Source: Terebella lapidaria
Taxonomy: Eukaryota; Annelida; Polychaeta; Terebellida; Terebellidae
Length of the DNA stretch: 64,000 nt
Assembly (NCBI GenBank): GCA_949152475.1
Contig: OX424560.1
Span: forward strand, 4,712,001-4,776,000
Direction: 5' to 3'
Position numbers and translations under genes: made by a program. Under the pieces are notes generated by a model that worked only from the letters and a program-made list of their open reading frames with translations, was not told the origin of the DNA and did no database searches. Each line of letters starts with the position of its first letter. Position 1 is the stretch's first letter. Below, piece after piece: positions 51,231-62,820 of this stretch.

Positions 51231-51315
51231 ATTATGATTTGATCACAATCATTACTAGGTACAGAATTTCAATTGGTGCATTGAGTCTTAGTATGAACAC
51301 TCTTGGTATTCTGTG

Positions 51316-51838
51316 TACCGTATTGACGCGCATATAAGGACATGTCCTCATATATGAGCACTTCCTTATATCCGGACATACGAACATGACCTTATATGAG
51401 AACTTTATTTAGAAACTGCCTGTAAAACATCTGACCCACATATAAGGACATTTTGCATGTCGATGATTATAAGTTGTGAAAAACACAACACATGTAGCAC
51501 GTACCACTACGTATACCATGTTCAGCATATTAATCTCGAATATTCTTGTGGTCTTGAAATTAAATTGTATTCATGTTGAATGTATGTGTTATTGACCTGC
51601 AGGGAATTGTGTGTCATTCAAAGGGACAAAACTAATTGCGCCAATAATTTAATTAGGGCCCAATTCTTCAGCTTATAGTAGTGCATATAGTGTCCTTATA
51701 TATGAATGAACGGGGTGTTTTATGTCTGGATAAAAGGCCGTCTCCTTATAAGTGAACATGTTTTGAATTTTCGATATATTGTGAAAATGCACAAATCCAC
51801 AAATAAGGACCTGTCCTTATATGCGATTCAATACGGTA
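51316..51838. mobile_element. Nested 523-bp inverted-repeat element in the loop
   Basis: TACCGTATTGACGCGCATAT at 51316 is mirrored at 51838 with two or three differences over about 35 bp, including ATAAGGACA and GTCCT. The word CTTATA or TATAAG recurs at least six more times inside. Flanks show no clear target-site duplication. It may be an independent MITE that landed in the loop, or the original core of the foldback. Confidence 0.65.
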
Positions 51839-51892
51839 GCTATAGAGGCGTTTCCATAAGCATCTTGTTGCTCTTGGGCTGCATATGTTCAT

Positions 51893-52870
51893 GAAGTGAG
51901 GTGATAATTATAGATGGGGTGGATATTTTGAACTCGGTGAATATTGTGAGGTGATAATTATAGATGGGGTGGATATTTTAAACTCGGTGAATATTGTGAG
52001 GTGATAATTATAGACGGGGTCAAAATTATGAACGCGGTGATAATTCTGAGGTGGTAATTATAGATGGGGTGGATATTATTAACTCGGTGAATATTGTGAG
52101 GTGATAATTATAGATGGGGTGGATATTTTAAACTCGGTGAATATTGTGAGGTGATAATTATAGACGGGGTCAAAATTATGAACGCGGTGATAATTCTGAG
52201 GTGGTAATTATAGATGGGGTGGATATTATAAACGCGGTGAATATTGTGAGGTGATAATTATAGATGGGGTGGATATTTTAAACTCGGTGAATATTGTGAG
52301 GTGATAATTATAGACGGGGTGGAAATTATGAACGCGGTGATAATTCTGAGGTGGTAACTATAGATGGGGTGGATATTATAAACTCGGTGAATATTGTGAG
52401 GTGATAATTATAGATGGGGTGGAAATTATGAACGCGGTGAATATTGTGAGGTGATAATTATAGATGGGGTGGATATTATAAACGCGGTGAATATTGTGAG
52501 GTGATAATTATAGATGGGGTGGATATTTTAAACTCGGTGAATATTGTGAGGTGATAATTATAGATGGGGTGGATATTTTAAACTCGGTGAATATTGTGAG
52601 GTGATAATTATAGATGGGGTGGATATTATAAACGCGGTGAATATTGTGAGGTGATAATTATAGATGGGGTGGATATTATAAACGCGGTGAATATTGTGAG
52701 GTGATAATTATAGATGGGGTGGATATTATAAACTCAGTGAATATTGTGAGGTGATAATTATAGATGGGGTGGAAATTATGAACGCGGTGAATATTGTGAG
52801 GTGATAATTATAGATGGGGTGGATATTATAAACGCGGTGAATATTGTGAGGTGATAATTATAGACGGGGT
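51893..52870 (-). repeat. Right arm: 20 x 50-bp tandem array
   Basis: GTGATAATTATAGA recurs every 50 bp from 51901 to 52851. Most units read GGGGTGGATATT and GCGGTGAATATT, the reverse-complement equivalents of left-arm positions that differ by a few fixed substitutions. A minority variant has GATAATTCTGAGGTGGTAA. Confidence 0.95.
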
Positions 52871-53715
52871 GAGAAATGCACGAATATAATTGGCGGTAAT
52901 AAGCCACCGTAGGAATCGGGTTCCCATTCGTTACTGCCTATATGTACATGTGATACACTCTAAAGGCCTGATCTGAACAGTAAAGCTTTACAAAAGGTAG
53001 AGCGAAAGACCACAAGCAACGGCTCTCCAGTTTCTCTCATGATCTCTCGGTAAGTTTGCTTTGACATCTGCGATATGATAGGCAGTGACAATGTCACTCA
53101 CGTCACTTGAGGGCTCTGAATAAGCCTTCAGGGTATACCAAGAACAATCCAGACAACCCGTGTAGATTTGTGACATGGGCTCGTGACACATATTTTATCC
53201 AGTGTAAATATTTCTAAAATTTAACAGATTTTAAATACACAGTGATATAAGGATAACATCTTCACATTATCATACCGCTTCGAAGATTGTTCAAAATGAG
53301 ATTGATATTTCAAAGATTGTTCAATCATGAGATTGTTCAAAGGCATAGCATGGACTGTACACAAACTTTACATATTTATGTGCTCGGGAGTTCAAAACAA
53401 ACAGCAAGTATAATCGGAATTAGCCTATATAAATGTTCGGAAATGTTACAAGTTGAATCCCGTTAGTTCAGCCTCCAATGAGTGTATACAAATTGTATAT
53501 ACTTGGACAATATACTAGAATATTAGAAAAATATTCTAATTGTGAACTGATTCCATATTTGAGAGTTCAATTTGTTTCATAATTCATGGCACCCTGGGGA
53601 AACCCGTGTAAAACTAGACAACAAAAAGCCTCAATCATATTGATGTTCATATTTTTGAAAGGAACTGAGGGAATATATCACGGGCAAAAGAAAACAAGCA
53701 CAAATTCAGAGATTG

Positions 53716-53870
53716 CTCTCTTCAGAGGCAAAAGTTGGAATTGTTTTCTTAGAGTATCTGGCGCCGAAGGCATTGAAGTGTGTGTTCTTCACGTACAACT
53801 TCTCGTTCAAAGAATCATCAGCCTCATGTTGATTAGTAAAAAGCCTCAGACCAAAGTTTTTTGATGCCAT
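53716..53870 (-). pseudogene. Exon-like block Y, gammaC copy, open frame
   Basis: The frame reads NFGLRLFTNQHEADDSLNEK, then LYVKNTHFNAFG and TIPTFASEESN, open throughout. Against gammaD I counted by hand 6, 6 and 17 differences at codon positions one, two and three over 49 codons, with no indel, while neighbouring DNA has indels. That is the pattern of a coding exon under selection. It may end at GA/GCAATC (GTAATT in gammaD) as a donor. No domain is recognised; no partner exon was found. Called pseudogene only because no complete gene can be shown. Confidence 0.5.
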
Positions 53871-55850
53871 CGTTTCGCAAATGCGCAATGTCCATGAGTT
53901 ATCAATATTTACGGTTATACCATGGGACTTAACGAATCCAAATGAGTTGCATACATATGGCAATTCTGAAAATTTTAGGAAATGTTTCATATTAGTTATT
54001 TCATAACTAGGTGTTCATTCTTGATGTGCAGGCAATGAGCAAAAAGAACAGTTAACGAATGTCCAAACCAATTACCTTGAGACCAAAGGACCAATGCTGG
54101 CCGTTGACTGTGACGCTATTAACCGGTGTAACGATGTCAAGTTATTTCTTGGTAGAAGAAATCCAAGGTCAAGATGCCAATAGCAAGCTTATTGTATAAC
54201 AAATCCCGAGTCTTTTAAACCTGCTCCACTGCACAAAGCCACAGTCCAGGAAGAATGAATCAGCAATAACGTTGGTTTACTGTTCGCTGTCGTGTACATA
54301 TTTTTGAAAGCGATTTGTGTTATGATTGTTTAGGTTGTCTGAGAGTCTTTGGAGGAAATGCAGCAGGGTCTTTAATATGTAGTTTTGATATATGTTTGCA
54401 AATAATAATACGCAATGGCAATTGACTTTAATCTGTGCTGCCGTGGTTGATAAACCATATTTTGGCTTCCTGTCATGAATTCAGCGTCCAAATGGAAAGA
54501 ACTATTTCAAAACTAAATGCCGTCGATAATTATTCTAACTAGACCCATACATATAGCTCTATTCATGTCTCATATCTGACGTGAGAAATTGTAGCTCATG
54601 TAATTCGGATTTTATAACTGACATCACATTTTCCAATAGGGAAATAAATTGATGCCAACCACTTCAAACTGATACAACAAATTGAGAAATTAATTTACTT
54701 CAAGTCCATATGGATTTCCTGATCGAGTCGATATTGAAAGTGAAAAAAAATTGCTATCAATAATGTATCAAGTAAACACATAAATAATCATCTGGATTTC
54801 ATTGATAAACATGGAAACAATACACAAGTATATTCAGGCAAAATCGAGAAAATCCCTGGAGATAAAAAAAAATATATATTGTTAACTACATTGATGACGT
54901 ATATTGTCCGCTTGACAGGGTTCAGTCATTCTGATGTTTTGAATATGAAACACGATTTTAAATAGACACAAAACCATGGGATGGTGACGATGTGAAGTGT
55001 CAGTGGCAATCTCAGATCACCATCTCTTATCACTAGCACAAGTTGTGAACGATGCGCATATGACCCGATACTCTCTTTAAAATTCCTCTTAGGATAGGTG
55101 ACAGGTAAAGCGACGGGTGGTTCTTCGAACTCACGTCAGCGTTCAAGTGTATTGGTCTTTTTTATTTGTAATGTTCCTTATAAGTAATTTGTAATACCCC
55201 TGCATACCTCCTGGACGTTTATAGGCCACATTGATACTTGTATTGATACTTGTATTGATGTGTATTTTTTATGCATGTGTATTTTTTTTAAAATTATGTT
55301 ATTTATTTTAGTTTCTCAAGGTTATTAATTATGGCTTTTCTTTACCAGAGATTTTGTATATCAGTTGATGTCACACCAAGCACCAAGTATACATTATAGT
55401 GGTCGTTCCATGCTTGTTTCTTCAGTTCAGTGGTGATTACTCCAGGCTAGTTTGACACATTCCATCGTGGGCTGGGCCTGTCAGTAACACTCGGTCAGTG
55501 TCGCAGGTGCGTCAAGGTCGAGGTTCGAGATATGCTGCTCAGCCTAGAAATGAAGAGGTATTGACATTATGAACTTCCACTTTCACTCAATCAGTCAGCA
55601 CATTTTGATCCGTCTGCAAGGTCGTACATCCGAGGCAGACTGTAACTTCACTGCACTGGGTATACGGTGGTGAGACGGGGCTTATTCTTGTTCATTTCTT
55701 GCAATTCCAACCCACCTAGACGTCAATTGGTATCACTTTTCCAAACCTACCGTTCCCATGATTACCAGAAAGATGAAACGTGACCGAATCAGATATATAG
55801 GGGTAAATATATTTGAATCACACGCGAATTTATCATCCGAAAATCCTACA

Positions 55851-55990
55851 TGAGCTTTATTGACATTCCATTTAAAGCAGTGGTCGTAGAAACGGTAAAA
55901 CACGTAACCGATGGCATTTCCTCTAATGGGTTACAACGTCAAGTCTAAATCAGATACCGTCTGCTGTTAATTACCCACATAATGGGTCGC
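55851..55990 (+). other. Conserved gamma block 1, gammaC copy (139/140 identical)
   Basis: From TGAGCTTTATTGACATTCC to ATAATGGGTCGC it matches 61104-61243 with a single difference, whereas surrounding gammaC/gammaD DNA differs at roughly 10-20% of sites with indels. GammaA (from 39899) shares the first 69 bp with one difference. On the minus strand a frame with YRFYDHCFKWN is open in A, C and D but not in B. It could be an exon, a regulatory element or the trace of gene conversion. Confidence 0.6.
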
Positions 55991-56057
55991 TACTACTTTT
56001 CCTGTAATGCACCTTTGTTGGAAATGTGGGATATAAAACCAGTGAAATGTTTATATA

Positions 56058-56170
56058 TGTAAGTATCAATCTATTACCACCAATACAGTCAGATTTTGAT
56101 GATTCCAATAACAAACGTAAAAAAACAACATTTTGCAATAGAAACAAAGCCCGACAAAATAGTGTATCCA
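56058..56170 (-). repeat. Dispersed short repeat, gammaC end copy
   Basis: Begins TGTAAGTATCAATCTATTAC like the copies at 57410 and 57775 and continues through a GATTTTGATGAT segment to ACAAAGCCCGAC. Opposite in orientation to the alpha copies. Confidence 0.6.
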
Positions 56171-57409
56171 AAGACACATTGAAAGTGACAAGAATATATT
56201 ATTTATATATCATATTTATTGCAAATTATCATACAGCACAGACAGATGTAAGCTAAGATTTAATCAAATATGCATTCTTGATTGGAACGGTACCCCGGAC
56301 TCTGAAAAAAAATCGATTTGTCATTGTCTCAAAAAATGGTGTCAACATGCGATAACTCAACATGCAGACCGACCACGTGAACACACATACAAATAGAACA
56401 CATGAACACACATACAAATAGAACACATGAGTGCAGAAAAATAGCATATATCATTTTGATTACCTTAATCTGCCATCCTGTCAATAGCTGGTATTCAGTA
56501 CTTCCATGTTTACATTAATATTCTCCATTGTAACCCAACCTATGATTTTCTTAGTGAATTACAGTCATCCAAATTAATTTGTGTTCATTGTACTATAAAA
56601 CCTAGTTAATATTAGCAAACTTTGCTAACGTTTACTGAGTGTGGTGTGTACTGTTCGTGGAAGAATTCCCAGCCGGCTCTTACACTCCTCTCGTCTTCAG
56701 GAAACCTCGGGATGTGCACGTGGATAGTCGTGGCAACATGTGAAATCAATTACTCGTTTCCATGAGCGAATAGTAGATTAGAATTATGATTACCGGTTGT
56801 ACAATTACAAGCAAAACTTATGCCTCATTTTACATGGTTTATGGGATCTACATAATTCGGCTTGATTCTTTATTTGGCGTGTGTTATTTTGATATGTTTC
56901 CACCAAAATCAATACCATATTATATTGCAATTCATTACATGCAAAAGAATCTTGCACAGAAAAACTGGAATTGTTACTCCTGGTACCCTAGATAAGTATA
57001 GTATGTACACATATACCAGACATGTCCCCGTGTGAAGATATCTGTTGCATTAGGATTCGGATTTCCACCCATTACTGCCTATCTCTACATGTACATGTGA
57101 TACACTCTGAAGGCCTCTGTGTCTGGACAGTAAAGCTTTATTCCACTGTGAGAGACTACAAGCAGACGCCGTCCAGTTTCTGCTCTCTCTTGTGTGCTTT
57201 TGGGTGATTTGGCTTTGGCAGCTGCGACTTGTTAGGGAGTGACACTGATTCCTGTCACTTAAGGGTTGGTATAATCTGCATAAGTCTCTAGGGAACGATC
57301 AAGACTACCCATGTAGTTTTGTGGCTTGGGACTGTGACACACATTTTATCCAGTGTAAATATTTGTAAAAGTTAGGAAATTAGGGTTCAATAATTACACC
57401 GTGATATGA

Positions 57410-57865
57410 ATGTAAGTATCAATCTATTACCACCAATACAATCAGATTTTGATAATGCCAATAAGAAACGTAAAATACAAAATTTTGCAATAGAAACAAA
57501 GCCCGACCAAATAGTTTATCCAAAGACACACTGGCGTCATCAGGGGCAGACAGTGTGTTAAATGTAGTTGTTTCTACTGTACACCTGATGGAATTAGTAT
57601 ACAACTGCCCAACAACCTATGAAAACAATTTAAAAATCCGAAACTAACCCCATGGAATAGATACATGACAAGTACAAAAGTACCCAATCACAAGCCAGAA
57701 GGCTACTGAGTTGATGGTATCCTCGGGGACAGATTTAACGTCCGCCAGCAGTGACACCGACTCAGTGGTATGAATGTAAGTATCAATCTATTACCACCAA
57801 TACAATCAGATTTTGATGATGCCAATAAGAAACGTAAAATACAAAATTTTGCAATAGAAAATGAA
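57410..57865 (-). repeat. Direct repeats flanking a 270-bp unique segment
   Basis: The first 90 bp of the dispersed repeat occur at 57410-57500 and again at 57775-57865 with one or two differences, both preceded by TATGAA. Between them is a unique 270-bp segment with an open minus-strand stretch of about 40 codons (ADVKSVPED, then SVAFWLVIGYFCTCH) and an open plus-strand stretch. This could be a local tandem duplication or a small insertion with direct repeats. No family recognised. Confidence 0.5.
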
Positions 57866-58401
57866 GTTATAATCTGCACATTATCACACTGCTTCAACTA
57901 TCATGAAATTGTTCAAAATCGAAGCATGGTCTTTGTTAACAAACTTCACCTGTTTATGTGCTTGCGAGTTCAGCTTCAAATGAACGTTTTCAAACTACAT
58001 GTATGTTTACCTGGACAATATACTAGAAGATTGCAAAAATATTATTTTTGGGGGTTCATGAGTTTCCCTGTCATTTTTGTTTTCTCTTACTTCGTATGCC
58101 TGATATGACTTTCTGTCCCCGGACTATGAGATTGGATAACGGACCCTGTTTTGTTTGCTCGGAATACTTAATACTGGGTATTGATTCCACGTCTATTCAT
58201 GGTCGAGTTATTATTTCTTTTCGTTGTTCGCTCATTTTATATTTCAGAATTCAGTCTGTTTCATAATTCATGGCACCCTGGGGAAAAAAGTGCAAAACCT
58301 AGACAACAAAAAAGCATCGATCATAGTGATGTTCCTATGTGTGAAAGGAAATGAGCGGATATATTACGGGGTGAAAGAAAGCAAAACATACTCGGCAATT
58401 A

Positions 58402-58557
58402 CTCTCTTCCGAGGCAAAAGTTGGAATTGTTGTTCTCCAGTATCCAGTACCGAAGGCATTGCGATGTGTGTTCTTCACATACAATTTTTCGTTCAAAGAT
58501 TCATCAGCCTCGTGATATATGGTAAATAGCCCCAGCCAAAAGCTGTTTTGATGCCAT
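58402..58557 (-). pseudogene. Exon-like block Y, gammaD copy, open frame
   Basis: Reads NSFWLGLFTIYHEADESLNE, then KLYVKNTHRNAFG, TTIPTFASEESN, open on both sides. Possible donor GAGA/GTAATT after the TFASEE codons. Most differences from gammaC are synonymous third-position changes (GAG/GAA, AAG/AAA, TAC/TAT, CAC/CAT, GGC/GGT, AGC/AGT). The plus strand is also open here, but there the changes fall on first positions, which argues for the minus strand. Function unknown. Confidence 0.5.
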
Positions 58558-61103
58558 GGATAGTTGCAGAATGTATCATTAGTTCTCAATATACTTGTCT
58601 GAATACACTGGTACAATCATACTTCGAAAATATAGCTGTTGCATGATCATTTTAAAAATTTTATGAAACATTTCATGTTAGTTATTTCATGAAGTTTTTT
58701 CGCATTTGATAGGACTGGTATTCACATCAAATCGAATTTCGATGTCTTCAATAGTGATATGTACGCAAATGATCAAAAGAGCAGTTTGCAAATGTCCAAC
58801 ATTAACCAACTTGAGACACACCTGGAAACGACGCTAGCCATAGTCTATACGAGCAGCTGGTGCAATGATGTCAAGATATTTCTTGGTAGAAGAAATCCAA
58901 GGTCACAGTGCCATTAGCAAGCTTATTGTAAAACGAATCCAGAGGCTTTTAAACCTGCTCCACTGCACAAAGTCGCAGTCTAGGAAGAATGATCCAGCAA
59001 TAACTCAAGTCATAACTTACATGTTCATTTTAAAAAGGATTCGTGTTTATGACTATTTAGGTTGTCTGGGAGCTTTTCTGGGTGGAAACGAAGCAACGTC
59101 CTCAAACTGGAGACTTTATATATGTACGCTGCTAGAATACTTTCTGGTAATGGAGTGTACTGCCGTGGTTGTCAAATCACAAATTTAGCTTCCTGTCATG
59201 AATTCAGCACCCTAAGTGTCCAAATGCAGCGTCCAAATCAAAACTAACCCATTCAATGATTTTCTAGAATACTTGAACGATTTCCCATGTTTTGATCATA
59301 TAGATTATCTTGCATTTTGAAAGGTGTATACATGGTTCGTATAGACAGTAAAGTACTTAGCTACATCATTAATTAAATTTTCATCACATAGGGTACATTA
59401 TATCCTTTTCAACACTGTATTCTACTTACTGTTTTATCTAATGGAAAGATTCGGCGACATCAACATCACCAAGGACTGTCAGCAGCTTGTCGTGACACCA
59501 GAAATGCCATTGCAGTGGAATTATTACCGCCAATCTGCACGTTAGCACCGCGTCCAGTAGCACACAAAACCCCGATAAGAACAAAATTATGTGTCAGGCT
59601 TCTTGTGTTAATTAGGGTGACGGGGATGCTGCAAGAATACATTTTTTATTTACAGAAAAGGCCGTGAAAAAAGTGGAGAGTGAATTGAAATTGGATTTCC
59701 GAATCCCTGTTCAACTACTTTCAGAAATCAACGTAGCTAGGCTCGTGGCTCTACTGATGTATTCTATCTGTAGTGGAATTTTTTTTATAAATTTTCTAAA
59801 TGTTTTCTAGTCGGGAAATGAAATGATGCCAACCACTTCAAACTGATGCAATAAATTGGACCAACACGTGGAAATGTAGTTCACTTTCAAGTCCAAGTGG
59901 GATTCTCTAATTGAATCTATATTGAATTTTTTCATTGAAATGCCATGAACAGTTTTATTTGTATAAGACGGAAATGTAACATGCCCTGGTAACTGACAGG
60001 TTTGTCAACAAAAGTACTTCATAGTCAGATTAAATATAAGATTGTAAAGTATTTTATAATAGAACACTTTGAATAAGTTAAGCAGGATAATAGGCTATAC
60101 ACAAGACACTTATCCCAAACTTTTCTAATTCAACATTACCTGTTTATCTCAGATTATACACAAGGCATTTTTCAAACCTTCTGTAATTGAAGATGATCTG
60201 TTTTTCATTGCTTTCTGCTATATATAGAGTATCGCCTGATATCGAAAAAAATATTATTGACAACCTCCATCAGGTATATTGTCCGCCTGGCGGGATTCAG
60301 TCAATCTGGCACGTGGATGTGAAACATATTGTATAATAATCACCAAACCATGAGCCAGGGCGATGTGAAATGTCATTGGCAATCTATGACCGCTATCTCT
60401 TACCACTTACACAAATTGTGATGGATACGCCTGTATCCCAATACTTCCTTCCTTGTGTGTGCAGCGCCTTGACCATTTCTCTTTTTTTCAAATTCCTATA
60501 TGAATATGTGACGAGTTGTGCGATGGGTGGTCTTTTGAACTCATATCTGTGTTCAAGTGTAATGATTTTATTATTATGCAATTTCAGTCTTTCTTTTATG
60601 GCGATTCATTATATCAGTCATTCTCATATCAAACACCAAGTGAGCGTTACCGTGGCTGGTCCATGCTTGTTTCATTTCTTCAATAATGATTGTTCCAACC
60701 TAGTTCGCACATTCCGCAATACCTGGGCTTGTCGGTGACACTCGGTCAGTGTCGTAGGCGCGTCAAGGTCGAGGTATGACGAATGCTACTTAACTCAGAA
60801 ATGGAGCAGCTATTGACATGGCGAACTTCTACTTACACTCAATAATCAGCACACTTTCGAGGATATATGCGAGGCAGAATATAACTTCACTGCACTGGGT
60901 ATGCGATGGTTACACGGGATTATTCTTGTTCAATTCTTGCAATTCCAACAGCCCTGCGGGGTTTTGGGGGGCATCAGTTGATCAATCAATCTTTAAAACC
61001 TATCATTCTCATGATTACCAGAAAGATGGAACGTGACCAAATCAGATATATAGGGGTAAATATCTTTGAATCACATGCAAATTTATCATCCGTAGATCCC
61101 CCA

Positions 61104-61243
61104 TGAGCTTTATTGACATTCCATTTAAAGCAGTGGTCGTAGAAACGGTAAAACACGTAACCGATGGCATTTACTCTAATGGGTTACAACGTCAAGTCTA
61201 AATCAGATACCGTCTGCTGTTAATTACCCACATAATGGGTCGC
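61104..61243 (+). other. Conserved gamma block 1, gammaD copy
   Basis: Partner of 55851-55990 (139 of 140 identical). The flanking 60 bp to the left also match gammaA closely. See the gammaC entry for interpretation. Confidence 0.6.
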
Positions 61244-62508
61244 CACTAGGCTTCCTATAATGGACCTTTGTTGGAATAGTGGGATATAAAATCAGTGAAA
61301 TATATCTCTATAACATTTATTGCGATTTATCATGCAGTATCGATATAGGCTAGGGCTCAATCAAATATACATGATTGATTGGAGCGGTACCAACTCGGAA
61401 AACAGTCATTGTGCTACAAATTTGTTTGAATCTGTAATAACTCAACTTGCGTCTAGACTGGCTACGTGAACACACATGCAAATTGAAGTTTGTTTAAAAC
61501 AAAACATTGTACATGTCTTGAGAGGGAAGTGAATCAAACTTTCAAAAGATGATGTCTACAAACAGGACGTTGCATAATTGGTGAATATTGCATAATTGAT
61601 TTCCAGTCAGAATGGTTTCAATTGGTACAAATAATTAAACACAAGCACTTGAGATATCAGTTTACAACACGAAATGCTCATCAAACTCCACAGTGAATTT
61701 GTTAAATACCTGATTAAGCACGTAATTTCGTCGATTTTTTTTCTTTTTCATTTTGTTCATAATATCATTTTAACCAGAGAGGTCATAACTACATCATGTG
61801 TCACACGAGCTGTCACAGCACACTGTGTATTCATAATTGCATGCAGGTGAAGCGAATCAAGTGTTCATGCCATTTAATATATTTGTTTATTATCAATGGC
61901 CCATACAAGTTCGTATGTGAAATACCAAAAATATATTTCAGTCATGTTTTCTACATGATAATATCACCACCGTTCAACGAATATGCATGCGTGCAATCAT
62001 CTAACAACCAGTTCAGATTTATTGACAATGTTGAGTTAAATGTTGTTTGTCTTGGCTGTTTCACGTTGAATCATAACAAGTACATGATTATGACCCGCAG
62101 CCTAAGAGATAACGAGAGGGAAATGTTAATATATATCATATTCAATATAAAACCAGCAAGTTTGATACTCTCATAAGTTGATACGCTGCTTTGAATGGGT
62201 TTCACTGAATCGATGTCAAATGATGTTCATGATACTGCACGACAAGGAACATTTCCTACAATTCGCCAGAATCTGAAACTTCACCAAATGATGAAATTCA
62301 CATCGAAGCCATTTGTCCAGAAGTTCCGTGAAGAAGTTTCGTGTCATTACTTCTGCGGGTTTCTTTGGAGAGAGGGTAAATGAAGTTCGGTGGGTTGTGA
62401 AGAGGGGGGTATTCTGATGTGATACTGCATTCTAGGCACCGGGAAGATATTTATTATTCCCAAATAAAAAATTTAAACGACAATATCAGCATCAATCCCT
62501 TCCCCAGC

Positions 62509-62524
62509 CCACCCCCCCCCCCCC
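62509..62524 (+). repeat. Poly-C tract
   Basis: About sixteen C following an A/C-rich lead. Absent from the other gamma copies. Confidence 0.85.
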
Positions 62525-62685
62525 TGGTAATAATCAATCATCACCTATAATACACAGCTATCGAGCGGGCTCCGAACTGGCTTCCTGAGATTGAGACATA
62601 TCAATTCGATCGTCTACAGCAGACACAGTTGCCTCTATCGTGACACCTCACGGAGTATTTTTCTCCATTTAGCGTCTTTTCTGGT

Positions 62686-62820
62686 CACGTCATACCACGT
62701 GTCATATTCCTAGAATCGAGGTTAACTTGAAATGGACACTGTTTATCCCGTTTTGACAACTTCATGCTGCGAGATCTCGGTAATTCGATGTGAAAGCAGC
62801 TTTATTGCTTTTTCCGACAA
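62686..62820 (+). other. Conserved gamma block 2, gammaD copy
   Basis: Partner of 41566-41700. Shares ACCACGTGTCATATTCCT and the long stretch around TTATCCCGTTTTGACAACTT with only a handful of changes. Confidence 0.5.

Larger units (their letters stand above)
50378..52911. mobile_element. 2.53-kb foldback with 50-bp tandem-repeat arms
   Basis: Terminal inverted repeats start TACGGTGGCT at 50378 and end with its reverse complement at 52911; about 60 bp match before the arrays begin. GGAATC at 50372-50377 and 52912-52917 is a 6-bp target-site duplication, and gammaA, B and D have the uninterrupted site (GCATAAGGATTCGGG type). Left arm: 16 units of 50 bp. Right arm: 20 units in inverse orientation. 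Loop about 0.67 kb (51231-51900), holding another inverted-repeat element. No transposase is seen. The architecture resembles Drosophila FB and sea urchin TU foldback elements, but those have 9- and 8-bp duplications and different repeats. Confidence 0.9.
49950..56450 (+). repeat. gammaC, tandem copy 3 of 4
   Basis: Landmarks: TAGCCGGCCC at 50017, the GGAATCGGGTT site split by the foldback at 50378-52911, exon-like block at 53716-53870, conserved block at 55851-55990. It lacks the last 2 kb of the unit (what is 40260-42940 in gammaA), jumping near 56450 straight to the start region of gammaD. Confidence 0.8.

Noticed and set aside
50427-52870. CRISPR-like array of 50-bp repeats
   Set aside because: There are no unique spacers; the whole 50 bp repeats, and two arrays oppose each other inside terminal inverted repeats. 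The context is eukaryotic.
57410-57865. Solo or paired LTRs
   Set aside because: The 90-bp direct repeats are too short, lack TG/CA ends, and flank only 270 bp without a primer site.
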